Below are positions 9,502-16,685 of a stretch of 64,000 nt of DNA, in pieces. Source of the stretch: Ignavibacteria bacterium (GTDB taxonomy: Bacteria > Bacteroidota > Ignavibacteria > Kapaibacteriales > Kapaibacteriaceae); NCBI GenBank assembly GCA_016191145.1, contig JACPPD010000016.1, forward strand, positions 90,258 through 154,257, given 5' to 3'. The notes beneath the pieces were generated by a model. It had not been told where the DNA came from. It saw only the letters and a program-made list of their open reading frames with translations, and did no database searches. The translations under genes were made by a program, and so were the position numbers. Numbering within the stretch: the stretch's first letter is position 1; each line of letters starts with the position of its first letter.

Positions 9502-9681
9502 TTAGCGGAACAGCCTTCTGCTGATGACTACATAAATGGGTAGCGCTATTATCACTAGAATGATGATCTCAAAAAAGGATATCGCGATAAAAAATGAGCT
9601 GCGGATTATCCACCATAATGCTTTGAGGATGATGAATGCTGCAATGAGCGCAAGAGCTGCCGACAGAATTCGCTTTATCAT
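9502..9681 (-). CDS. Small two-helix membrane protein (59 residues)
   Basis: A short open frame read directly from the sequence. Translation gives MIKRILSAALALIAAFIILK followed by a Trp-rich turn (ALWWIIRSS) and a second hydrophobic helix (ISFFEIIILVIIALPIYVVI), ending in the basic tail SRRLFR. Two transmembrane helices with positive charges at both ends suggest a hairpin in the inner membrane with both termini in the cytoplasm. Its ATG overlaps the TGA of the upstream glycosyltransferase gene (ATGA), and its TAA lies two bases before the ATGATG of the outer-membrane protein gene, so it is well placed for translational coupling. Function unknown. It fills what would otherwise be a 177-base gap. 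Confidence 0.7.
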   Translation of the reverse strand: MIKRILSAALALIAAFIILKALWWIIRSSFFIAISFFEIIILVIIALPIYVVISRRLFR

Positions 9682-10991
9682 GTGTTTTCGGTAAATGAAT
9701 CCAATAATTGTGCCAACTGACGTGCCGCTTCACGTCTTTCGAAACGCTGAATTCTCGAGATACTGGGAGTTGCTAGTGGTATTTTCTGTTCCCATCGTCC
9801 AAAATACTCCAACAGCGCCTTTGCAATGCCATCGACGTCCTGCTGTGGTATGCTTACACCCGACTGCGTTTCCTTTATCAACTCAGAAATTGCACTTCCT
9901 TGCGGCGACAATGCGAGAACTGGCTTACCAATGCCAAGGTATTCATAAACCTTGCCCGGCACTATCTTATCACTTTCCTTCGACTCATCAACAATGAGTA
10001 GAGATACATCAGATTTCATTAGCCATTTCAAACTCTCCACGTGGGGAACGTACGGGATGTTCTCGATAGATGAAGCAAACTGAGATGATGAAAACATGTC
10101 TGCGACGTCATCTCCAAACCTACCTATAAACCTGAGCCGTATCATCGATGGACTGATTCTGCCCTGTTGCATTAGCCGATCGAGCGCCTGTAAAAATGTT
10201 TGAGGATTACGCCGACCATACATCGACCCTGTATATGTAACGGTGAAGACGTCGTTAGCTGCCGGCTTGAATTGGGGAAAGTCTGCAGAATCGTAACCGT
10301 TGGGAATCAGATGGAATTTGCCGGCATTCAGGTGCGGGTATTTCGACATCGCATCATCGATGATGCCCTGCCATGCACACTCAACGGCATCAGCCGTTTG
10401 AAACACCGATCGCTCAAGCCCCCTATCTATGGCCGCAGGAAGAAACCACCTGTCAGGCGTTGTGAGAAACCCCGTCCACGGATCCCTGAACCCTGCCACC
10501 CAGGGAAGATTAGACTGCCGTTTGATACGCTTACCAATCAGTGAACATGTATATGGCGGCGACGAAGTATATATCGCATCCACACCATGTCTGCGCACCA
10601 TATCAACACCCAATTTCGATGCACTGCCAAGCCAACCAATTCTCGCATCGGGAATGAAAAACGTTGCACGTATGACCTCAGCAATTCTTTCTTTGAAACC
10701 TGTTCGCTGCTTTTTTGATTTGTTCACGTTGACGTCGACTGCAGTCTGGCGTCCCATAAATCGCTTATAGACAGCGTAGGGTTCTACTATGGCTGCACGT
10801 TCCACAACAACATCGTTTGGAATTTTAGCAAGCAACGATTCATCGCGTGCGGGAAACTCGCCGTCCTTTACGGTAAGCACAATGGGCTGCCAGCCGAACT
10901 CGCGCAGGTACGTTACATGTTTAAGAACGCGCTGCACACCCGGTCCGCCACCGGGTGGAAAGTGATATGCCACTACAAGCACTTTCTTCAT
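9678..10991 (-). CDS. Glycosyltransferase family 4 (GT-B fold)
   Basis: A 437-residue GT-B enzyme. The N-terminal acceptor domain starts MKKVLVVAYHFPPGGGPGVQ, a typical opening of family 4 sugar transferases. The C-terminal donor-binding domain contains VTYTGSMYGRRNP and the ALSPQGSAISELI stretch, with the acidic E(x7)E region replaced by KVYEYLGIGKPVLAL. These enzymes move a sugar from a nucleotide donor to a growing surface glycan on the cytoplasmic side of the inner membrane. The donor cannot be read. It is flanked by a methyltransferase gene (12 bases upstream) and the 59-residue membrane protein (overlap), so it belongs to a surface-glycan group. Confidence 0.88.
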   Translation of the reverse strand: MKKVLVVAYHFPPGGGPGVQRVLKHVTYLREFGWQPIVLTVKDGEFPARDESLLAKIPNDVVVERAAIVEPYAVYKRFMGRQTAVDVNVNKSKKQRTGFKERIAEVIRATFFIPDARIGWLGSASKLGVDMVRRHGVDAIYTSSPPYTCSLIGKRIKRQSNLPWVAGFRDPWTGFLTTPDRWFLPAAIDRGLERSVFQTADAVECAWQGIIDDAMSKYPHLNAGKFHLIPNGYDSADFPQFKPAANDVFTVTYTGSMYGRRNPQTFLQALDRLMQQGRISPSMIRLRFIGRFGDDVADMFSSSQFASSIENIPYVPHVESLKWLMKSDVSLLIVDESKESDKIVPGKVYEYLGIGKPVLALSPQGSAISELIKETQSGVSIPQQDVDGIAKALLEYFGRWEQKIPLATPSISRIQRFERREAARQLAQLLDSFTENT

Positions 10992-11003
10992 TTCGATAAT
11001 ATG

Positions 11004-11894
11004 TTAGGTACCTGCCTTAAACACGAATGCCGCTTCCATAGCTAGATCCCGCACGAATGAAAATTTCTTCAATCGACTTAACTCAAAAACGGGAATATGC
11101 TTATTGTATTTCCATCTGAATACCGGGCGTAGTCCATAATATTTTTCATCAATAATGTTAAAGCCCTCGTTTTTTGCCGCTTGCATGATTCGGTCTGCCG
11201 AGCAACGAATACTATGCAACCGTTTAACTTCATCGCGATTCATTGGATCGCCCCTTTCCACAATTGCATTAAAGATTGCTGTTGGCAGCAAGTGTACAAA
11301 TGGTATGGATCCAGCAAATGTTCCAAGCAACTGCTGATGCCCTCCAAATGGGCTTGTGTATGGAGGAAAGGTTATCAGCAGTGTGCCACCGGGAGCTACG
11401 AGTCGATGAATATTTCTCAGTGCTTGCTCGGGATTGTCGAGATGTTCAATCACATCGCGCAAGACGACGACGTCAAATCGGTGCAGCCACACGTCGGGAA
11501 TAAAAGCGCCAATTACATCGTGGTGCGCAAAGGTTACTCGCAAACCAAGTTTTTCGGCAAGGGGCGAGGAGATCTGATCCAAAAGCGCCCCCATGATGTC
11601 CGTCCCCAACGCGAATGAAGCTCCTCGTTGTGCAAAAGCACTCACAACACCCCCCTCACCACATCCAATTTCACAAACAGCGGCATGGCCGCGAAGGATG
11701 TTCAGCGCGTCGAGCCAGGGGATCAGTGTGTGAGTTGCCAAACGGTACTGCATGCGGAAATTTCGTTTTGTTCGCGCATGCAAATCCATTGACTCAACTT
11801 GTTGAGCAAGATCTGTGAGAGCTGGTGTCGAAACAGTTGCCACGTCACCAAAGATACCACGTTCAGCCGCGCTATTTTTGACACTTAATGACAT
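11004..11894 (-). CDS. Class I SAM-dependent methyltransferase
   Basis: About 296 residues with a Rossmann methyltransferase core. Motif I is VCEIGCGEGG, an acidic residue follows in LGTDI, and motif IV is DVVVLRDVIEHL. The order matches UbiE/COQ5-type and glycan-modifying methyltransferases, and the neighbouring glycosyltransferases favour a role in modifying a surface glycan or lipid carrier (inference). The first ATG lies inside the start of the divergent glycosyltransferase gene, with an overlap of seven bases. An internal ATG at 11789 (MDLHARTKRN) would remove that overlap and still keep the whole core, so the N-terminus is uncertain. Confidence 0.85.
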   Translation of the reverse strand: MSLSVKNSAAERGIFGDVATVSTPALTDLAQQVESMDLHARTKRNFRMQYRLATHTLIPWLDALNILRGHAAVCEIGCGEGGVVSAFAQRGASFALGTDIMGALLDQISSPLAEKLGLRVTFAHHDVIGAFIPDVWLHRFDVVVLRDVIEHLDNPEQALRNIHRLVAPGGTLLITFPPYTSPFGGHQQLLGTFAGSIPFVHLLPTAIFNAIVERGDPMNRDEVKRLHSIRCSADRIMQAAKNEGFNIIDEKYYGLRPVFRWKYNKHIPVFELSRLKKFSFVRDLAMEAAFVFKAGT

Positions 11895-12889
11895 ACTCCA
11901 TCATTGTTGCAGTTTATAACCGGCCATCTGAACTCGAAGATCTTCTAGAAAGCCTAACAACACAAACATTCACTGATTTTGAAGTCGTAGTTGTCGAAGA
12001 CGGCTCTTCAATCACTTCGCAGAATGTATGTGCCTCGTATTCCAAACATCTAAATGTTTCATACTTCACCAAGCCAAATTCAGGTCCCGGTCCATCTCGA
12101 AACTATGGTTGTCGGCGTGCCAGCGCTGACGTATTCATTTTTCTTGATTCGGACTGCATGGTTCCGCCAGAGTATTTGGCTTCTGTAGACAATGCCAGAA
12201 AGCTCCATGGATACGATGCATTTGGAGGTCCGGACCGCGACCACCCATCCTTTACGACAGTTCAGAAGGCAATCAGTTTTGCAATGACGTCGATCTTAAC
12301 CACAGGAGGCATTCGCGGATCAAAGAGGCGGGTTACAGGCACGTTTCATCCTCGCTCGTTTAACATGGGCATCACCAGAGAGGTTTTCAACGCAACGGAT
12401 GGATTTTCAACCATGCGTTTTGGCGAAGACATTGATCTTAGCATACGGATATTAAATCTCGGTTTCATCGTTGGTCTCATACCAGAGGCATGGGTATTCC
12501 ACAAGCGCCGGACTGACTTAAAGAAATTTTTTAAACAAGTATACAATTCCGGATCGGCAAGAATATCCCTTTCCATTAAGCACCCGTCCACCTTAAAAAT
12601 TGCCCACCTGTTTCCAGCATCATTTACGCTGTACCTGTCATTAGCTATCATTTACAGTCTTGCATTGCCAATGGGAATCTATTTATTGATCCCGATTGCA
12701 GGATACGCAGCAACTCTTTTTTTCAGCGCACTTGTACAGTCGAAGTCTGTTACCGTAGGATTGATGAGTGTTCTGGCTTCTATCGTACAATTAGTCGGGT
12801 ATGGATCGGGCTTTCTAAGCGGAGTGTTTTGGAAGGTCATGCTAAACCGACGTGACCACAATGGATTTAGCAGGACTTTCTATAAATAG
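11888..12889 (+). CDS. Glycosyltransferase family 2 with C-terminal membrane helices
   Basis: A 333-residue GT-A enzyme. The N-terminus YSIIVAVYNRPSELEDLLES and VVVEDGSS are the family 2 nucleotide-binding hallmarks, the DxD-type metal site is FLDSDCM, and an ED motif follows in GEDIDLSIR. The last 90 residues contain two or three hydrophobic helices, so the enzyme is anchored in the inner membrane. It probably adds a sugar to a lipid-linked or surface glycan. This is the only plus-strand gene between the methyltransferase and GT9 genes. Its start overlaps the divergent methyltransferase start and its end overlaps the convergent GT9 gene by ten bases. Confidence 0.9.
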   Translation: MTYSIIVAVYNRPSELEDLLESLTTQTFTDFEVVVVEDGSSITSQNVCASYSKHLNVSYFTKPNSGPGPSRNYGCRRASADVFIFLDSDCMVPPEYLASVDNARKLHGYDAFGGPDRDHPSFTTVQKAISFAMTSILTTGGIRGSKRRVTGTFHPRSFNMGITREVFNATDGFSTMRFGEDIDLSIRILNLGFIVGLIPEAWVFHKRRTDLKKFFKQVYNSGSARISLSIKHPSTLKIAHLFPASFTLYLSLAIIYSLALPMGIYLLIPIAGYAATLFFSALVQSKSVTVGLMSVLASIVQLVGYGSGFLSGVFWKVMLNRRDHNGFSRTFYK

Positions 12890-13968
12890 TTCATTCTTGA
12901 AATTACCGCTTCAAAGATTGTGTCGGAAGTGAGGTGATCCATACATCTGTACTCAGTATTGATGCACGTATTTGCAAAAAAGCATTTACATTCAAGAGGT
13001 GGTTCTATTATCACGCCTCTGCCATAAAGTTCAAATTCGTATTTGTTAAAGATATTATTGATCAGAACAACTTGCTTTCGAAGCGCAACAGACACATGCA
13101 AGGCCATTGTTACGAGAGTTACAACAACATCGCATTGATTAACAATGGATATGAATGTCGGCAGCGGAAATGTTCCATGATAAAGTGCGCCTGTTGCAGA
13201 CTGGAGATATGTATTTCTATCATGTTCTGCAGGTCCGCCAAGGAGCAGAACCGTGTAGTTAGCTGAGTGCAGCTTATTAATTAATATTTGCCAACTATCA
13301 ACCGGCCAATCGCGGGAAATCCATCGATTTCCGCAACCGGTGTTTAGTCCGATTACTTTCTTCCCGTTTGATCCAAGCGTTATTGGTGAGCCTTGTGGTT
13401 CATCTATTTCATATTCCTGTCCTTCATATTCGAGTCCACATAATTCAATGATTTCCTGTGGATATGAAGACCTGCTCTGCAGATTTATATCGTCAAAAAC
13501 CCCCGTCAGAAATTTTGCTTCTGCAAGTTCATTAGCCGGATAGGGAACTCCGTTTTTTAGCCGGTATCCAAACAACGCTTCAGCATTTAACCGTTCGGCC
13601 AAGGCGCATGCGTGAAGGTCCTTATCGAGATTGAACACGACATCGAAATGAATCGCCTCCAATGAGATTATCGCTTCGCTATTAAACTTAAGACGCTTCG
13701 GTACTGAAGACGGCACAACTTCGGGCGATTCAGACACCCACCATATTTCAAAGCCTGGAAATTTTTTTCGCAGAGGTTCGAGGATAACCGTTGTTCGAAT
13801 AACATCTCCAACGGCTCCGAGTTTAATAATCAGCAGGCGTCCCTTCCGCTCCACATAGCTAATACAGTCCTTGCAATGGACACCATACATCTTATGTGGT
13901 TTACACGGAACGTCACCGCGAAAGTGTATGCAATCATCTTTCACTTCAACACCGTGAACCAGACTCAT
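12880..13968 (-). CDS. Glycosyltransferase family 9 (heptosyltransferase-like) with N-terminal Cys cluster
   Basis: A 362-residue GT-B protein of the heptosyltransferase family. After an unusual N-terminal segment with cysteines at 13, 22, 32 and 35, the usual opening follows (RLLIIKLGAVGDVIRTTVIL), then the donor-site phrase IGLNTGCGNRWISRDWP and the C-terminal VVTLVTMALHVSVAL. A second Cys-rich stretch (CKCFFANTCINTEYRCM) is common in this family. In Gram-negative bacteria such enzymes add heptose or a related sugar to the lipopolysaccharide core; whether this organism uses heptose is not shown. The gene overlaps an outer-membrane protein gene upstream by four bases. Confidence 0.87.
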   Translation of the reverse strand: MSLVHGVEVKDDCIHFRGDVPCKPHKMYGVHCKDCISYVERKGRLLIIKLGAVGDVIRTTVILEPLRKKFPGFEIWWVSESPEVVPSSVPKRLKFNSEAIISLEAIHFDVVFNLDKDLHACALAERLNAEALFGYRLKNGVPYPANELAEAKFLTGVFDDINLQSRSSYPQEIIELCGLEYEGQEYEIDEPQGSPITLGSNGKKVIGLNTGCGNRWISRDWPVDSWQILINKLHSANYTVLLLGGPAEHDRNTYLQSATGALYHGTFPLPTFISIVNQCDVVVTLVTMALHVSVALRKQVVLINNIFNKYEFELYGRGVIIEPPLECKCFFANTCINTEYRCMDHLTSDTIFEAVISRMNYL

Positions 13969-14753
13969 AGTCGGACCTGAACCATGAAAGTAAAGTTCAG
14001 ATGCATGACTATGCTTTCAGCCCCTTCAAGGTCGCTATTTACTGTTAGTAACTCACCACGACCGCCGTTAGTCCCCGGCACTTCATCTCTCCCAACCAAG
14101 TTCATCGCACCCCAGGCAACACTCGTATTGACGAACACAGGGTAATAGACTTCACCTTCAATGCCGAGCCGAACCATTGCGCCCAGCCTTGTAGCTGCCG
14201 GCTTGGGATATACCGTTCGGTCGATAAGTATGCTGTCGCGAATTTCAAACGTCACCTGGTATACGTTAGGTGTTACATATAGCAGGCGGGCTTCGCCGCC
14301 AATGTATGCTCGTGCAAACGCCATGGGAAATTCTGCGAACGCCCATTCAAATCCCACAATGCCTGTATACAGGTCTACTTCGTGCCGGGCAGTGAGCCTA
14401 TACCTCGTGGCTCCAAACGATTGTGCGCCTGAGTACATGAAGTAGTCCAGGCCAACCGGTATTCTAAATCTCTTTTGTTTATCGATATCAATAAAACCCT
14501 TAATGCCCCATCCCATTTGCATCCCATCGAAACCGCCTCCGAAAGGCTTGTTAGAATCGAGGTCGGAAGAATGCCCAGTGATACGATAAGTGGCAGGATT
14601 GTTGTTCGTTATCCAATCCGTCGATAATCCAGCGGCAACGCGATACCTGACTTGTGATGATGCAGCAGTACATGCAAGAATCAGTACAGCAAATGCTGCT
14701 AGTGGGGCTATTAGAAAATGAATTCCCGTTTTATGTCCGATAATCTTTAACAT
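13965..14753 (-). CDS. Outer-membrane beta-barrel protein
   Basis: A 262-residue exported protein. A long basic N-region precedes a hydrophobic core (FLIAPLAAFAVLILACTAASS), and the mature chain probably begins QVRYRV. The body alternates short amphipathic strands with Gly- and Asp-rich turns, and the final strand (MHLNFTFMVQVRL) ends in a hydrophobic residue, as for outer-membrane barrels. A GGAAAG ribosome binding site precedes the ATG. No domain family recognised with certainty. It overlaps the GT9 gene by four bases and lies 15 bases downstream of the polyprenyl-phosphate glycosyltransferase gene, so it is part of the envelope operon. Confidence 0.65.
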   Translation of the reverse strand: MLKIIGHKTGIHFLIAPLAAFAVLILACTAASSQVRYRVAAGLSTDWITNNNPATYRITGHSSDLDSNKPFGGGFDGMQMGWGIKGFIDIDKQKRFRIPVGLDYFMYSGAQSFGATRYRLTARHEVDLYTGIVGFEWAFAEFPMAFARAYIGGEARLLYVTPNVYQVTFEIRDSILIDRTVYPKPAATRLGAMVRLGIEGEVYYPVFVNTSVAWGAMNLVGRDEVPGTNGGRGELLTVNSDLEGAESIVMHLNFTFMVQVRL

Positions 14754-14768
14754 TCTAACTTTCCTGAA

Positions 14769-15803
14769 TTACGGAAGCCGCTCCCTGATGGAGTATCTCT
14801 CACTCTGCAGATTGTTTTTAACGATGAGCTCACCGACAAGACCCAGGGAAATAAGCTGCACACCAACGATAATCAGCGCGATTCCCAACAGTGCAAGAGG
14901 GCGTTGGCTTAGCGATGTAAGCCCCAGAAACCATTCAATTGCGAGGTACAGATCAATACCAAAGCCCACAATTGCGAACAACGACCCTATGGTACCGAAA
15001 AAGTGCAACGGACGCTTTATGTACCGTGTTGTAAACATCACCGTGAGCAAATCAAGAAATCCTTTGAGGAATCTGCTCATTCCGAATTTTGAAACGCCAA
15101 ATTTACGGGCATGATGCTGAACTGGAATTTCCGTTACACGGAACCCTTCCCAATGCGCAAGCGCTGGAATGTAACGGTGCATTTCCCCATACACCTGAAT
15201 GTTCTTTACAACTGAACGCCTGTACGCCTTTAGTCCACAGTTAAAATCGTGTAGTTTGATACCGCTCATCACCGACGTGACCGTATTAAAAAGTTTCGAA
15301 GGAATTGTTTTATGCCAAGGATCGTGACGCTTGCGTTTCCAGCCCGAAACAAGATCGAAACCTTCATCTAGTTTAGAAATGAGGGCGGGGATTTCGTTCG
15401 GATCATCCTGCAAATCTGCATCCATTGTAATTATAATGTCTCCTTGCGCTTCATCAAACGCCAATGCCAGAGCTGCCGATTTTCCATGGTTCCTACGGAA
15501 TCGTATCGATCGAAACCTTGTGTTTCGGGTATGAATATCGTGTAGCACATCAAACGATCCGTCGGTTGAACCATCATCAATAAAGATAACATCCCACCTG
15601 TTCGGCGCAAATCGGTTCAACACTTTTTCGATGCTCGAAGACAACTCACGCAGCGATTCCACTTCGTTCAGCAAAGGAATCACAACGGTTATGCTGCTAT
15701 GAAATGTTGATGGCTGTGATTTGTGGTCGTGGTGATGTCTTGGATGCCGATGGAATCGCCTCCTGCTTCCTGATGGACGTTCGCCCTGTGGTTGGTCGCT
15801 CAT
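14769..15803 (-). CDS. Polyprenyl-phosphate glycosyltransferase (DPM1/GtrB/ArnC type)
   Basis: A 344-residue family 2 glycosyltransferase. The catalytic GT-A domain has VVIPLLNEVESLREL, IDDGSTDGS, the metal site MDADLQDDP and the FNCGLKAYRR acceptor loop. Two C-terminal transmembrane helices (about 265-330) place it with enzymes that move a sugar onto undecaprenyl phosphate (GtrB, ArnC, DPM synthase). The first 32 residues are unusual: strongly basic and rich in His (RRRFHRHPRHHHDHK). The sugar is unknown. It lies downstream of the T9SS protein run and upstream of an outer-membrane protein gene. Confidence 0.9.
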   Translation of the reverse strand: MSDQPQGERPSGSRRRFHRHPRHHHDHKSQPSTFHSSITVVIPLLNEVESLRELSSSIEKVLNRFAPNRWDVIFIDDGSTDGSFDVLHDIHTRNTRFRSIRFRRNHGKSAALALAFDEAQGDIIITMDADLQDDPNEIPALISKLDEGFDLVSGWKRKRHDPWHKTIPSKLFNTVTSVMSGIKLHDFNCGLKAYRRSVVKNIQVYGEMHRYIPALAHWEGFRVTEIPVQHHARKFGVSKFGMSRFLKGFLDLLTVMFTTRYIKRPLHFFGTIGSLFAIVGFGIDLYLAIEWFLGLTSLSQRPLALLGIALIIVGVQLISLGLVGELIVKNNLQSERYSIRERLP

Positions 15804-15809
15804 GTTTTA

Positions 15810-15823
15810 CTTGCGGCTGCAAG
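15810..15823 (-). terminator. Short hairpin after the 266-residue T9SS gene
   Basis: CTTGC and GCAAG pair around a four-base loop just after the stop of the upstream gene. On the minus strand the stem is followed by TAAAA rather than a T-run, so it would be a weak terminator at best. It also lies within 20 bases of the next start codon and could influence that initiation. Confidence 0.3.
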
Positions 15824-15825
15824 AT

Positions 15826-16626
15826 TTAATAACGCGCAAACATTTTTGATCTGGTCATACCCATTGTGTTTCTTGTCCTAACTATAAATATACCGGAAGG
15901 AAGATCGGAAATCGAAATAGTTTGAAGGGGGCTTGCCATAACGAGATTCTTGACAACGCGACCATTGATGTCAAGAATATCAACTTCATTCCCTGTCCCC
16001 AAATCTGAATAAATCGAGATTTCGCTGGTGGCTGGATTGGGCCATAACCGGAGTACCTCAATGTTATCATTTTCTTCAACAGACGTCTGAACAGCATTAT
16101 ACCAAACCATAATATTGAATCTGTCGAATGCCGGATTATCTGTTGTAATCATTGTACCAGGCTGAATTTTTTCTGAAATGATATTGTCGGGGTAGTCAGA
16201 TTTTCCGTCGACAACATAAATAGAATCGATAAAACTCGGTATTGGATAGGGCCATGAAATTTCCAGAATTCCTCCATTCCAATTTATACGAATGTCATAG
16301 ATCTCAAGATGTTTTTCACCAATCCTAAGCTTTCGCACCTCTTTGGGGCTAAGCCACAGTGGTTCACTAATTGGAGCTACGGACCAAACGTAGAAGATAC
16401 CTCCAGGTAAGGGTATCGATGGTATCTCAGTCTCGCCAAGTTGTGTATCGAGTGAGTCAGTCCCATCTGGATGAGCTGAAACAGTGAACTTTCGCTCTGT
16501 TGACGCGCCCGGAGATAGGTTTTTAAAAAATAATGGGAACTCAACAGTTTGCGCAAAGAGAACCTGAGTGCCCGCTACTAAAAGTAGGATGCCGTAAATC
16601 GAAGACTTCTTATGTTCATTTCTCAT
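15826..16626 (-). CDS. Exported protein with T9SS type A sorting domain
   Basis: A 266-residue protein with a signal peptide (GILLLVAGTQVLFA, then QTVEF). The C-terminal 75 residues are a T9SS type A sorting domain: LRLWPNPATSEISIYS, VDILDINGRVV, LPSGIFIVRT and a short basic end. In the T9SS this domain directs the protein through the outer-membrane translocon and is removed when the protein is attached to the surface. The middle is a small beta-rich region of no recognised family. No ribosome binding site is visible: the ATG follows almost directly on the T-tract of a strong terminator, which suggests unusual control of expression. Confidence 0.85.
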   Translation of the reverse strand: MRNEHKKSSIYGILLLVAGTQVLFAQTVEFPLFFKNLSPGASTERKFTVSAHPDGTDSLDTQLGETEIPSIPLPGGIFYVWSVAPISEPLWLSPKEVRKLRIGEKHLEIYDIRINWNGGILEISWPYPIPSFIDSIYVVDGKSDYPDNIISEKIQPGTMITTDNPAFDRFNIMVWYNAVQTSVEENDNIEVLRLWPNPATSEISIYSDLGTGNEVDILDINGRVVKNLVMASPLQTISISDLPSGIFIVRTRNTMGMTRSKMFARY

Positions 16627-16632
16627 ACGAAG

Positions 16633-16666
16633 AAAAAAGGGGCAGCAGGATTACTGCTGCCCCTTT
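16633..16666 (-). terminator. Strong rho-independent terminator
   Basis: A perfect 13-base-pair stem (AAAGGGGCAGCAG with CTGCTGCCCCTTT) around a five-base loop. On the minus strand it continues into six T residues. It lies 20 bases after the stop of the large T9SS gene ending at 16686 and ends six bases before the ATG of the next gene at 16626. Sequence and position are those of a true intrinsic terminator. Confidence 0.93.
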
Positions 16667-16685
16667 AGAGAAGATTACCATTTGG

